Shown one piece after another: positions 9,232-20,057 of a stretch of DNA of 64,000 nt. The DNA is from Phytophthora colocasiae. Lineage: Eukaryota; Oomycota; Peronosporomycetes; Peronosporales; Peronosporaceae. The DNA lies in assembly GCA_018806915.1 (NCBI GenBank), contig JAGKQI010000049.1, forward strand, positions 806,001 to 870,000, read 5' to 3'. Every line of letters starts with the position of its first letter. The first letter of the stretch is position 1. The position numbers and the translations under genes are program-made. A model generated the notes under the pieces. That model ran no database searches, was not told the origin of the DNA, and was given only the letters and a program-made list of their open reading frames with translations.

Positions 9232-11160
9232 TTACGGAGAAGCGGCCCCAGTGGGAGGAGGGTTGAACTTGCCGATAAGGCGGGGAATCCTGGTAGCGGG
9301 ATGGTTGACCGGGTCTTGCCGATACTGGTTACGCCACGGATCCGCCTCGTCACACTCCTCCAGAGCCTCGATCAGGTTCGCCGGCTCTGGGACGTTCGCG
9401 TTGGGATCCGCCAGGTTGGCACGCCGGGAGACCACGCCGGGATACCAACGAACCACATCCACCGACGGAATGGGGAGGTGAAGGAAGAACGGATCCAGCA
9501 GGATGTCGAGATCGAACCACTGGTCGCGCATTATGGCGGGGAAGGAGGCGAGGAACTGGCGCCAAGCAGACCCAGCCCGACTCCGCCTGGCCTTGCGAGC
9601 AACGTAATATAGCTGCAGTTCAAGATCCGCATCCTGCATGGCAGAGGTGATCTCGAAGTTATGGGTGGCCTCCCAAAATGCCTGACGGTGCCGTTCCTCC
9701 AGAACGCGATAGGTGGCGGCCACGGCCGCAAGGGGTGTTCCCTCCCTCTCATGCAGATCGAGGTCGAACGTAAGGGGACCCGGGTTCGCGAAGTCGTTCC
9801 ACGGCTCCAGAGCCAGAAGATCAAGCACGTTCACGCCCGTGATCAACGCGTGGAGGTATTCGGTGCCGGGGGTCGGTGCAGGCCCGGCCTGTATCTGGGA
9901 AGGGAACAGCCAACCCGAAGGGATCAACAACCGTTTGCCCAGAGAACTGGCGATCAGACCCACGATCGAATACTGCCCGATCACCTGCGGATCCCACGGT
10001 ACGATGTCAGCGGCCGCGAAGGTACGCTGCCGATCGTACCCCGGAATGAAAGAAGCGACCGGGAACATGGGTGGTCGGAGCCCGAGGGGCGGGGAACCGC
10101 CGGGAGGAGGTGGCGGCGGTGACGGGGAACCCGGAGGTGATCCTGGAGACGGCGGGCCTGATCTATCCGGAGATGGGCTTGAGCCGTCCGGAGACCCCGA
10201 TCCACGAGTGCCAGAAGGTCCGGCTCTCGGAACCTGACCGGACTCGCGCCGGTGCGTCGAGATAGACCGTTGGCGGCCCATGTGTAGAGTCTCGTCCTCC
10301 TCGGAGTCCTCCGCCTCGTTGGAGCGTTCCGATTCGGCCTCAGAACTAGTTCCATTGCTGGGTTCTGGACTCTCGTCCTCTTCGGACGGCGATGAGAATG
10401 GGTGCTGGGGATCGTAGTCGGAGTCTTCCTCTTCCTCATCCGGCGAATCACCCTCGGCGGGGAGCGATCCGGACTGATCCGTCGGTGCTGGGGTCGGATC
10501 AGGGGCTGGAGTGTCGGTTTCCTCCCCTCCGGCTTGCCCAGAAGCTTGATCCGCCAACAGATCCAGCGGACTCGCCGTTGATCCTGCCGGGGTCGGGACC
10601 ACCGTGGGTGTGACAGGCTGGGTTGACCCGGGAGCTTCGGTAGCTGCAGGTTTTAGATCACGGGGAGCTGAGGAGCTCCGAGCTGGACGCTTGCGTGAGG
10701 AAGGAGGAACGGCCGGGGAAGCGGAGGCGCTTCGAGATCTTTTGGTGGCACGAGCCGCCCGTCGATCCGCGATCCACGAGGACAACCGAGCAGAGGAATC
10801 CTCGGCGTGATGCAGCTGTTGTTCGGCTTCGGCATAATCAGCGTCCAGCTCTTGATGAGCCTGTCGAAGCTCCGCGTTCTGTCGCTGGAGTTGGTCGAGT
10901 TCCTGTGTCGCCGCATCCCGGGCGGAACGGGCCACGTCAAGGTCTGCGGGGACAGATAAACGATCTTGGGTGGCATCGTCCAGGTCGACCTGGATTCGAT
11001 CACGGTCTACCGTTACTCGATTGAGATCTTGCACCGCCTGATCCCGGTCGAGGCGGGCCTGATCCAGGTCTGCGACGGCCTGATCCCGCTCGGCAATGGC
11101 GGCACGATGCTGGACGGAGAGCTGGTCCCGGTCGTGCTGGATTATTTCCAGATTTCCCAA
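9232..11160 (-). CDS. Antisense ORF of element 1, C-terminal part (unknown function)
   Basis: On the strand opposite gag-pol, between pol and the 3' LTR. 642 codons. The first ~120 residues are heptad-like coiled coil rich in D, R, Q and A (DRDQAV-type repeats). Then come a basic RSRSASASP segment, a Pro/Ser/Glu-rich acidic region (DEEEEDSDYD, SPSEEDESPEPS) and a Pro-rich tract. A compact ~270-residue C-terminal domain of no recognised family has YDRQRTFAAAD, QYSIVGLI, EPWNDF and DLDILLDPFF. This C-domain is strongly conserved in the diverged copy in element 2 (17,029-18,573). It belongs with the upstream ORF 11,142-12,119, separated by one frameshift near 11,150-11,190. Confidence 0.75.
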   Translation of the reverse strand: MGNLEIIQHDRDQLSVQHRAAIAERDQAVADLDQARLDRDQAVQDLNRVTVDRDRIQVDLDDATQDRLSVPADLDVARSARDAATQELDQLQRQNAELRQAHQELDADYAEAEQQLHHAEDSSARLSSWIADRRAARATKRSRSASASPAVPPSSRKRPARSSSAPRDLKPAATEAPGSTQPVTPTVVPTPAGSTASPLDLLADQASGQAGGEETDTPAPDPTPAPTDQSGSLPAEGDSPDEEEEDSDYDPQHPFSSPSEEDESPEPSNGTSSEAESERSNEAEDSEEDETLHMGRQRSISTHRRESGQVPRAGPSGTRGSGSPDGSSPSPDRSGPPSPGSPPGSPSPPPPPPGGSPPLGLRPPMFPVASFIPGYDRQRTFAAADIVPWDPQVIGQYSIVGLIASSLGKRLLIPSGWLFPSQIQAGPAPTPGTEYLHALITGVNVLDLLALEPWNDFANPGPLTFDLDLHEREGTPLAAVAATYRVLEERHRQAFWEATHNFEITSAMQDADLELQLYYVARKARRSRAGSAWRQFLASFPAIMRDQWFDLDILLDPFFLHLPIPSVDVVRWYPGVVSRRANLADPNANVPEPANLIEALEECDEADPWRNQYRQDPVNHPATRIPRLIGKFNPPPTGAASP

Positions 11161-12119
11161 GGCGTCTGCCAGATCTTGCTCAGGCTGGATACGGCGGCGG
11201 CATCGGCGGTTGCACCCAAAGGCGGGGCGCGAGAATCCGGTGCGGATACGTCCTCCAAGGCGAGGTGTGCCCGAGCCAGTTCAGCCTGGTGATCCTCTGC
11301 CTCGCGTTCCAGGTACGCGACTTCGGCTTGAGCGGCGAGCAACTCCGCTTGGGTCCGCGTCAACTCCAACCTCAACCGAGCCTCCTCTGCCGTCGGGCGA
11401 GTCTGATCAGCGGGCATGGCCATAGCCGCTTGCGGACCTTGGGAGGAATCGTTCCTCTGCCAGCGATCAAGGCTACGCTGAGTGAGGGTCAGGTCATGAC
11501 GCACGGCGGCGAGCTCCCGTTCGCGATCCTGAAGCTCATCCCGGAGTTCAATCTCCGTCTCCCCGGCTATGCGAAGTTCGGCCAGCCGGAAGTCGAGATC
11601 CTCGAGCGCAGAGTCTAGCCGCGCCTGGATCCGAGCCAGTCGCTGCTCAGACTCCCGTCGTTCGGCGTCGTGCTGGGCCCGCTGATCCTGCAAGGCGGCG
11701 ATCGCGTCCCCACCGATAGCATCCCCGGTTCCCGATCGCAGATGAGCGATTTCGGCGTTCAGCCGCAAGATCTCCTCCGCTTGGTCGTCCCGGAAGCGCT
11801 CCATATCCTCCATGTCGGATCGCAACCGGCGAACGGTGTCGTCCAGGTGGTCCCGATCGCGACTCAAGGTTTCGCGCATCCGTTGGCTGTGGGCCAGTCT
11901 CGCTTGCAAGGTGACCAGCTCAGGGTTTACCCCGGGGGTTGAGAAGCGGGAGGCCGTGGATCGGTCGGATCGGATCGAGTGCTCGCTCGAGGGCGTTCTC
12001 GGCGTCAAAGGGGGCGAGGGAGGCGGATCGGACGTCGTGAGGGAGTGGTGGCACGTGAACGCCTTGTGTTCCAGGTGGTGAATGTGGAAATAAACCCGAA
12101 GTGAGCTGCGGCAGCACAA
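11142..12119 (-). CDS. Antisense ORF of element 1, N-terminal part (coiled coil)
   Basis: N-terminal half of the antisense protein. A Ser/Pro-rich leader (TSDPPPSPP) precedes about 280 residues of predicted coiled coil (LRSDMEDMERFRDDQAEEIL, LQDRERELAAVRHD). In element 2 the corresponding protein starts MSDPPPSPP; here that Met codon is ACG, so if this copy is translated it would need the upstream ATG at 12,119. The reading frame leaves the conserved path near 11,190 (SSLSKIW here, SSLEQDLADAL in element 2), marking a one-base frameshift. Function unknown; no known domain recognised. Confidence 0.7.
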   Translation of the reverse strand: MCCRSSLRVYFHIHHLEHKAFTCHHSLTTSDPPPSPPLTPRTPSSEHSIRSDRSTASRFSTPGVNPELVTLQARLAHSQRMRETLSRDRDHLDDTVRRLRSDMEDMERFRDDQAEEILRLNAEIAHLRSGTGDAIGGDAIAALQDQRAQHDAERRESEQRLARIQARLDSALEDLDFRLAELRIAGETEIELRDELQDRERELAAVRHDLTLTQRSLDRWQRNDSSQGPQAAMAMPADQTRPTAEEARLRLELTRTQAELLAAQAEVAYLEREAEDHQAELARAHLALEDVSAPDSRAPPLGATADAAAVSSLSKIWQTPWEIWK

Positions 12120-12211
12120 CTTACGTGCTGGGGGCGGATGTGGTGAAGCGGACGAAGATTTTTCCCGGAGAGGCGATATCAGCCACGAACCCGAATAGAG
12201 TCGGAACGAGC

Positions 12212-12224
12212 GACAGGGGGGACC
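12212..12224 (+). other. Polypurine tract of element 1
   Basis: GACAGGGGGGACC lies directly before the 3' LTR start TGTGAT. Element 2 has ACAGGGGACACC at the same place. This fits plus-strand priming and fixes the LTR boundary. Confidence 0.75.
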
Positions 12225-13512
12225 TGTGATCCCCAGATCTGGGTCGAATCAGACGAAGGTACGAGGGGTCCCGCCGGGGAACAGGCAACGGGGACACCGG
12301 CGGAGGAGCAAGAGGAGCGGTGTTCGTGGGTGATCCGAATCCTGTCGCGGAGTTCGTGGGTGATCCGAATCCTGCCGGAGGAAGAATGGGGAAATCAAGG
12401 ATGATCTCGCGCGATCAACGATGACGGGGTCCCAAGTGAGCACGATCGGCTTACCCTGGCGCCCCGAAGCCTCTGACAGCACGATCCTACTTCCCCGGGC
12501 GGCGACGAAGCGGGATCACGCAGGATCACGCAATGATCCTCCCCGGTATGAGTACGAGATCAGCTCCGGATCAAGGTCAGCCCCAGGCGCGGTGCAGACT
12601 CTTCTGGTGGCCTGATCCGGATTCTTTGAAGGATTACCAAGCGGGATCAGGCAGCGATCAAGCCTCGATCGGGCAGCGATCAAGTCTCGGTTAGGTGCGA
12701 GATCAAGCTTCGGTTAAGTGCGAGATCAAGCTTCGGTTAAGTGCGAGATCAAGCTTCGGTTAAGTACGGAATCGGCTCAAGATCAGGGTTAGGGGAACCA
12801 AGCTAGGGATCAGCTCTGTAGCCAGTGTCATGTGATCGTAGGAAGGTAAATCAGGATGGGATTAGTAGACATAGGAATAACCAAAAACAGAATCGAATTT
12901 GCCCTGAACCACTCAAGTGTCTTCGCTACGTTTGGAACCGGGAACTACATTGGCCCCACAAGCGTCAGGAAGGTAAGGATACGTGATCTAGTATAGCGGT
13001 TAAGACTGGATAATATATTGGCCAGCTTTGCCCTATCTAGTGAACTATCCTTTAAGTGCATACATCGGATCGGAAGGAATTGGTTGTTTAGCCTGACGAT
13101 CCCGTCGAATCTCACCCCCTCAAGACCCCCGCTATCGGAAGCGGAAAACAACGGAAAGGAAGGGACTGGATCCCGAACATTGGACTATTGGAAGACCTGG
13201 ATCAAGAACCAGGCACCCGGATCAAGGCTCGAGAGCTCGCCTACGACCGGGATCAAGTACTCCGAGGTGGAGTGAAGAACTTCCACGCCGCCTCAAACCC
13301 CTGCGTCACCCAAGACTTTCTTCCGACCTACAAGACACCTTCAGAAGTCACCTGGAAGAGCGTAACCCGCCTACCGACGGGTACACAAGGTGAACACTAC
13401 ACGCAGCAAGATCACGGATCATCGGGGGACCCCCTCCGTTAGTCGGTGTCTGGGCGCAAGTGGCGATCGCGATCGGCCTCAACCAGATTTTGGCCAGATC
13501 CGCTCCACCACA
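12225..13512 (+). repeat. LTR2, shared by elements 1 and 2
   Basis: 1,288 bp, TGTGAT...CCACCACA. It is the 3' LTR of element 1 and the 5' LTR of deleted element 2. It is a mosaic: most diagnostic bases match LTR1, but about 12,985-13,190 largely matches LTR3. Confidence 0.9.
12693..12761 (+). repeat. 23-bp tandem repeat in LTR2 (three units)
   Basis: Same unit as at 142-233 in LTR1, one copy fewer. An expansion/contraction difference between otherwise close LTRs. Confidence 0.8.
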
Positions 13513-16500
13513 CATGGATAAGGTGGAATATCTTGGGCACAAGGTGTCGATCGATGGACTAGAGGCAAACCCGAAGGACCTGAAACCACTGACGGATCTA
13601 CCGTTCCCAGGGTCGCTCCGATCCATGCAGTCCTTCTTGGGGAGCCTGAACTACTACAGTCGGTTCATCGAAGATTACGCGATCTATGCATCGGTTCTAT
13701 ATGAACTACGTGAAGTGGAGTTTGCAGAGCTGAAGAAACGACCGGACCTACGGAAGATCATGGACGGGATGAACCTGATCTCTCATGATTCTACTAAGCC
13801 GGAGTCAGATCGAGGCGGATCACGAGACATCTCGGGTCAAGAAGGCGGCAACACCCCGGATCCAGACCTGGGGGCGGCAACTCCCTCCGGACCGAGCGAG
13901 ATTAAAATCACCACGAAACTCGAGGCGGGTGATGAGAAGTGGGGTAGAGCGCACGAGGCATTCATAGCCTTGAAAACTAAGATCGCGTCGACTCCGGTCC
14001 TCCGTCACTTCGATACGGCGAAATTGCCTGTGGTAATAGTGTATGCCAGTGACTGGGCGATCTCCGCCGCGTTGACGCAAGAACATGACCAGATCTACCA
14101 CCCGGTCGCGTTCGCTAGCCGAACCCTGAAAACGAACGAGTTGAACTACAACGTCGCAGAGAAAGAAGTGTTGTCCCTGCTACGGATCCTGGATCTGTAT
14201 TACACCATGTTGGTGAGTCGCCGGATCAAGGTCTTGACCCGGCATTCTACCCTTGCCTGGCTGTTCAAGTCTTCCGGTCTCTAGGGGCGTATGGGTCAAT
14301 GGTCTGCACTCCTATCTCCTTGGTCGCTTGAGATCACGAAATGTACGAAGGGCGAAGACGAAATACTGGGGGCGATCGCGGCCAGCATAACGCCCAGAGC
14401 GGAGATCGATGAAGCTCTGATCGCGATCGCACCACGAAAGGAACCAAACGCCGGATCCAAACCCCGGTACCCACGGTAAATCAGGGCGAGGAACTATGGG
14501 TGTTAAGTTTCGACGGATCTGCCCGGGTCAAACGAGGTGGGGGCGCTTTCAGTGCGATCGTGTGGAGCCTACCTGGTTGGGAGGTAACTGAAGCTAGATC
14601 CGGCTATGCCGAGGGCCTTACGGTTAATGAGGCAGAATATAACGGGCTCCTCTTAGGCCTCGATATGCTCGCGGAACGGGATCGCCGCCGCCTGGTGATC
14701 TGTGGGGACTCGAACCTCGTGATCCGTCAAGTTCGTGGCGAAATCGACTGCAAGGCGCCAGGATTAACGTTGCTGAAACAGAGAACACTCGATCGCTTGA
14801 AGGGATGGAGCGATCACGAGCTGGTACATGTGAAGAGAGACTGGAACGGAAGTGCTGATAGCCTGGCCAGCGCCGCTCTACAACGTCAAGGCGGGATCGA
14901 GGTTCGCGCCGAGGAGGATCAGCAGGATCTAGTCACCCTAAATCGACTAGGTGAGATCCTGGTCCCCAAGACCGAAGAGCGGGTGGTGCGAGTGGCAGCA
15001 GTGGCTACACGAGCTGCTCGAGCGAGATCGGATGCCGCCGTCCTACAAGAGGAGTTGGTCCGAGAGATGAGGATCGATCGGATCAAGCGAGCGCAGGATG
15101 AAGAGACCTGGATTGCGGGATTGAAGAAGTACCTAATCGGGCCGATCGCGGAACTCACCCAGGCGGAATCACGATCCTGTGGCAAAATCGCGTCGGACTA
15201 CGAGGTGGACGAGCATATCTACTTTTCTACTGTCCCCCGACGCCGAGATCGAACGTCGACCAGGATCGACTGATGAAGCTAGTGGTCCCTGAGACGTTGC
15301 AGCAGGATGTCCTACACCATTATCATACGACTCTCGAGGGCGGACATCAGGGAATCGGCCGCACCTACCAGCGGATCCGAGATCACTTTCACTGGAGAGG
15401 GCTTTATCGAAGCATGCAAAAATACGTGGGGGAGTGTGTGGATAGCGAGGCAGGAAAAGGGAGGCGAATCCCCAGGGAACCGGCAAGCAACTTACCCGTT
15501 CCAGATTATAGCGATGGATCACATACCGTCCTTGCCCAGATCCGATAAGGGCAACACCGAATTGCTGATCTGGGTCGATCTGTTCTCGGGATATGTGATC
15601 GCCAAGGCCAGTTCATCTCGATCCGCCCAGACGATCGCGGAATCTTATGAGGAGTGCGTGTTCCGAAGGTTTGGTGCCAGCGAGATCATTCGACACGATC
15701 CGACTTCTTCCGATCCTTCAACAGGATATTGAGGCAACGGCAGCGAGCGACGATGGCATATCGCCCCCAAGCCAACGGAACAGCAGAACGAATGGTACAG
15801 ACTGCAACGAGGGCGATCAAGATGTATGTCCAAGATCTCGATCAGAAGGACTGGGATGAGTACGCAGAGCGGTTAACGTTCGCGATCAACACTGCCCACG
15901 ACCGGATCCGGGGAGATACCCTTCACTACTTAGTTCACGGGTGGGATCCGAGATCGACGTTGGAGGCTACGATCCCAGTTGGGTCTACCAGACGCCATGA
16001 TCGTGATCCTCGACGATGGTGATATAGGGTCCAAAGATACTACCAGCAGTCGCGGGAACAGGTCAACGCCCGACTGCGTGAGGCGATCGCCGACCGAGCC
16101 GATCAGCATAATGAGAGAATCGATCCTCACCAGATCGAAGCCGGGTCTCGGGTTTGACTATACCTGGATCGGGTGAGGGAGGGTTACACGCGCAAGTTGG
16201 CGCACTTATGGCATGGCCCGTTCCGAGTAGCAGAGAAGATCAATGAGTTCACGATCAAGTTGGAGATTGCGGGATCCGGATACCACATATTCCCGATAGT
16301 TCATGTCTCGAAGTTGAAGCTGGTGCGGAGCTTCCCTGACCGACCTCGAGTCGAGCTGACGGTGGACGAAGCCGATCGCCTAGATTTCGACGAGACCCCA
16401 CTACCGGAGGATAGTTGGACCCCAGATCTAGATACCGATGAGTATGAGGTCGAGCGAATTTCCGATATGCGGTGCGGGAAAAGGACCCGCTACGGCAGAA

Positions 16501-16653
16501 TCTACCGATAATTTCTGGTGTATTGGGTCGGCTACGACGAACCGACTTGGGTCGATGAAGCTGATCTCAACTGTGGAGCTATACTAAGTGCGTTCCTGCG
16601 GGATCATGTGAACCGAAACCGGTTTGGCGTGATGCAATCGCACGAAGAGGTGT
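13513..16653 (+). pseudogene. Pol remnant of element 2 (RT C-terminus to chromodomain)
   Basis: Begins abruptly at the RT segment DKVEYLGHKVSIDG. It contains the RT thumb, the degenerate RNase H (VYASDWA), the second RNase H (SFDGSA, GDSNLVI), the H2C2 finger, the integrase core (AMDHIPSLP, GTAERMVQ) and the chromodomain. It is broken by in-frame stops (TAG at 14,282; TAA at 16,509) and several frameshifts between 14,460 and 16,170. A short deletion near 15,700 removes residues around the second catalytic Asp of integrase. It cannot encode a working pol, since gag, protease and the RT active site are gone. Confidence 0.88.
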
Positions 16654-16665
16654 AAGTGAACGTCG

Positions 16666-16690
16666 GGTGAGGCAACCGGGTTGCTTCACC
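16666..16690 (+). other. Hairpin after the pol stop, element 2
   Basis: GGTGAGGCAA pairs with TTGCTTCACC around CCGGG. Same position and length (25 nt) as 8,889-8,913 in element 1, with compensatory substitutions. The following ~340 bp to 17,028 is non-coding spacer resembling 8,914-9,231. Confidence 0.65.
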
Positions 16691-17028
16691 GTGATCGAGG
16701 AAGCTGATGTGGAGTAAAATCCAGATCAGGACGAGAATTTTGTATTTGTGTATATGCATGTGAACAGGGAAGTGGATGTTGAAAAAGGTGATCCTGAATG
16801 TCGGAATGGAAAGGAAGGAGGATCACGGTCTCAGAACAACGGAGCATGATAGGAATGACTATGGGAATGGAGATTACGAAAGCTACGGATGGATTACGAG
16901 GATTACGAATGGAAATATGAAGCGTGCAGAGCGGCCTCAGCTGAGGATTCCGGGGTCGGACCAAGAGAGGAGCCTCGCGCCTCGTCGCGGGTGATCGCGG
17001 TTCCGACAGTTAGAAGTCGAAGCGTGAC

Positions 17029-19868
17029 TTACGGGGAACCCGTCCCAGCAGGACGAGGATCGAACTTGCCGGGGAGGCGGGGGATCTGGGTAGCGGGATG
17101 ATCGATCGGGTTACCTCGGTATTGGTTGCGCCACGGGTCCGCTTCATCACACTCCGCCAACGCCTCGATCAGGTTCGCTGGCTCGGGAACGTTCGCGTTG
17201 GGGTCCGCCCGGTTGGCACGCCGAGAAACCACACCGGGATACCAACGAACAGCATCCACTGCGGGGATAGGGAGGTGGAGGAAGAATGGATCCAGCAAGA
17301 TGTCGATGTCGAACCACTGGTTGCGCATCATGGCGGGGGAGGAGGCGAGGAATTGGCGCCAAGCTGACCCAGCGCGACTCCGTCTGGCCTTGCGAGCCGC
17401 GTAATACTGCTGTAGCGTAAGATCCGCGGTTTGCATGGCAGTGGTGATCTCGAGATTGTGGGTAGCCTCCCGAAACGCCTGACGGTGCCGCCCTTCCAGA
17501 ACACGATAAGTAGCAGCTATGGCCGCGAGGGGTGTTCCCTCTCTCTCATGTAGATCGAGGTCGAACGTGAGAGACCCCGGATTCGGGAAGTCGTTCCATG
17601 GTTCCCGGGCCAACAGATCGAGCACGTTCACGCCTGTAATCAACTCGTTGAGATAGTCGGTGCCGGGAGTCGGTACGGGTCCGGCCTGCATCCGGGAAGG
17701 GAACAGCCAACCTGAGGGGATCAGCAACCGTTTGGCCAAGGAATTGGCAATCAAGCCCACGATCGAATACTGCCCGATCACCTGCGGGTCCCACGGTTCG
17801 ACGTCCGCAGCGGCGAAGGTACGCTGCCGATCGTAGCCCTGAATGAAAGAAGCGGCCGGGAACAGAGGTGGTTGGAGCCCGAGGGGTGGAGAACCGCCGA
17901 AAGGAGGCAACGGAGGAGGTGACGGCGGCGGTGAACCCGGGGGAGATCCTGACGGCGACCGGTTGGTTCCGTCCGGAGACGAGCTTGATCCGCCTGGAGA
18001 CCCCGATCCCCGGGCGCTCGAAGATCGGCCTTTCGGAACCCGGCCGGACTCTCGCCGATGCGATGAGATGGACCGTTGGCGAACCATACGTAGGGCAACG
18101 TCATCCTCGGAGTCCTCCGCCTCACTGGGATGTTCTGATCCAGCCTCAGGACTGGTTTCCCTGCCGCGTTCCGGACTCTCTTCCCCCTCGGACGGCGATG
18201 AGAACGGGTGGTTGGGATCGTAGTCGGAGTCTTCCTCGTCTTCGTCCTGTGAGTCACCACCGGTTGGGTCCGATCCGAGCTGACCTGCCGGCTGATCAGC
18301 CGGCGCCGGGGCCTGATCAAGCACCGGAGTGTCGGTTCCCTCCTCGCCAGTCTGCCCGGAAGCTTGATCCGCCAACAGATCCAGAGGGCTCGCCGTTGAC
18401 CCTGCAGGGGTTGGAACCGCTGGTGGGGCGGGCTGGGTGGACCCGGCAGCTCCGGTAGCAGCGGCACCTAGAACACGGGGGGCTGAGGAACTCCGAACGG
18501 GACGTTTGCGCGCGTGAGGGGTGAGGGGGAACAGCGGGGGAAGCGGAGGCGCTTCGGGATCTTTTAGCAGCACGGGCTACCCGCCGATCCGCGATCCATG
18601 AGGACAACCGAGCTGAAGAATCTTCAGCATGATGCAGTTTCTGTTCAGCCTCCGCATAATCGGCGTCTAGCACCTGGTGGGCCTGTCGGAGCTCTGCGTT
18701 CTGTTGTTGGAGTTGGTTGAGTTCCTCTGTGGCAGCGTCCCGAGCAGCACGGGCTACGTCGCAGTCTGTGAGAGCTGCTAAGCGATCTTGGGAGGCGGCG
18801 TCCAGGTCGGCCTGGACCCGATCCCGATCCGCCATAACCCGATCGAGATCCTGCGTCGCTTGATCCCGGTCGCGGCAAGCCTGATCCCGATCGGTGACAG
18901 CTTGATCCTGCTCGGCGACCGCGGTACGATGCTTGACGGAGAGTTGATCCCGGTCGTACTGGACAATCTCCAGGTTCTCCAAGGCGTCCGCCAGATCTTG
19001 CTCCAAACTGGAGATGGCGGCGGCATTAGCGGTCGCATCCGAGGACGGAACGGGGATACCCGATGCGGGTGCATCCTCCAGGGCGAGACGTGCTCGAGCC
19101 AGTTCAGCCTTACGATCCTCAGCCTCGCGTTCCAGATACGCGATCTCGGCTCGAGCTGTGAGCAATTCCGCCTGGGCCCTGGTCAGCTCCAGCCTCAACC
19201 GGGCTTCCCCTGTAGAGGCTTGAGCGTGACTGCCCGGCATGGCTTGGGCAGCTTGCTGACCCGGGAGAGAATCGTCCCGCTGCCGGCGATCGAGGCTACG
19301 CTGAGCGAGGGTGAGATCGTAGCGCACTGCAGCGAGCTCCCGTTCGCGATCCTGGAGCTTGTCTCGGAGTTCGATCTCGGCCTCCCCTGCTTCGCGGAGT
19401 TCGGCTAGTCGGGAGTCGAGATCCTCGAGCGCAGAGTCAAGCTGCGCCTGGATCCGGAGCCATTCGCTGTTCAGAGTCCGTCGCTCCGGCGTCGTGCTGA
19501 GTTCGCTGATCTTGCAGGGCGGCGATTGTGTCTTCGCCAGTGGCGCCTCCAGTTCCCGACCGCAGACGAGCAATTTCGATATTCAGACGCAGGATCTCCT
19601 CTGCCTGGTCGTCCCGGAAGCGTTCCATATCCTCGATCTCGGACCGCAACCGGCGGACGGTATTGTCCAGGTGATCCCGATCACGACCCAGGGTCTCTCG
19701 CATCCGCTGACTGTGGGCCAGTCTAGCGCGTAGGGTGACAAGCTCAGGGCTTACACCGGGGGTGGAGAAGTGCGAGACGGCAGAACGAGCCGATCGGACC
19801 GAGTGCTCGCTCGAGGGAGTCCTCGGCGTCGAGGGATAACGGGGAGGCGAGGGAGGCGGATCGGACAT
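17029..19868 (-). CDS. Antisense ORF of element 2 (unknown coiled-coil protein; frameshifted)
   Basis: Homologue of the element 1 antisense protein, in three overlapping frames (19,437-19,868; 18,317-19,573; 17,029-18,573). The ATG at 19,868 gives the start MSDPPPSPP. Order: Ser/Pro leader, long coiled coil, basic SRSASASP segment, acidic Pro/Ser/Glu region, Pro-rich tract, conserved C-domain (YDRQRTFAAAD, QYSIVGLI, DIDILLDPFF). The middle piece reads cleanly through the place where element 1 is frameshifted. Conversely this copy has breaks near 19,450 and 18,480 where element 1 is open. So the intact ancestor encoded roughly 940 residues. C-domain differences between the copies look mostly synonymous or conservative. 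Confidence 0.75.
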
Positions 19869-20045
19869 TGTGGAGAGTTGAAGTTGCTTGAACGACTGGC
19901 GTCCCGGATGGCGAATGTGGAAATGAGCCCGAAGTGAGCTGCGCCAGCCCAACTTACGTGCTGAGGGCGGATGTGGTAAAGCGATCGAGAAGATTTCCCG
20001 GAAAGGCAATACCAGCCACATAACTGGGGAGAGCCGGAACAAGCG

Positions 20046-20057
20046 ACAGGGGACACC
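20046..20057 (+). other. Polypurine tract of element 2
   Basis: ACAGGGGACACC directly precedes TGTGAT of LTR3. It supports the LTR3 start at 20,058. Confidence 0.65.

Larger units (their letters stand above)
1..13512 (+). mobile_element. Ty3/Gypsy LTR retrotransposon, element 1 (5' end outside window)
   Basis: Order on the + strand: 5' LTR (cut by the window edge), primer-binding site, gag, pol (PR-RT-RNase H-second RNase H-integrase-chromodomain), a short spacer with a hairpin, a long antisense ORF, a polypurine tract and a 3' LTR. The LTRs start TGTGAT and end CCACCACA. The 3' LTR also serves as the 5' LTR of a second, deleted copy. Gag has one in-frame stop, pol two frameshifts and the antisense ORF one frameshift, so this copy is probably not autonomous as assembled. 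The element is strikingly rich in GATC. Confidence 0.93.

Noticed and set aside
9301..12081. Several + strand ORFs of 60-200 codons opposite the antisense ORF of element 1
   Set aside because: They are Arg/Pro/Gly-rich mirrors of a GC-rich coding strand. The minus-strand frame is longer and its protein is conserved in element 2.
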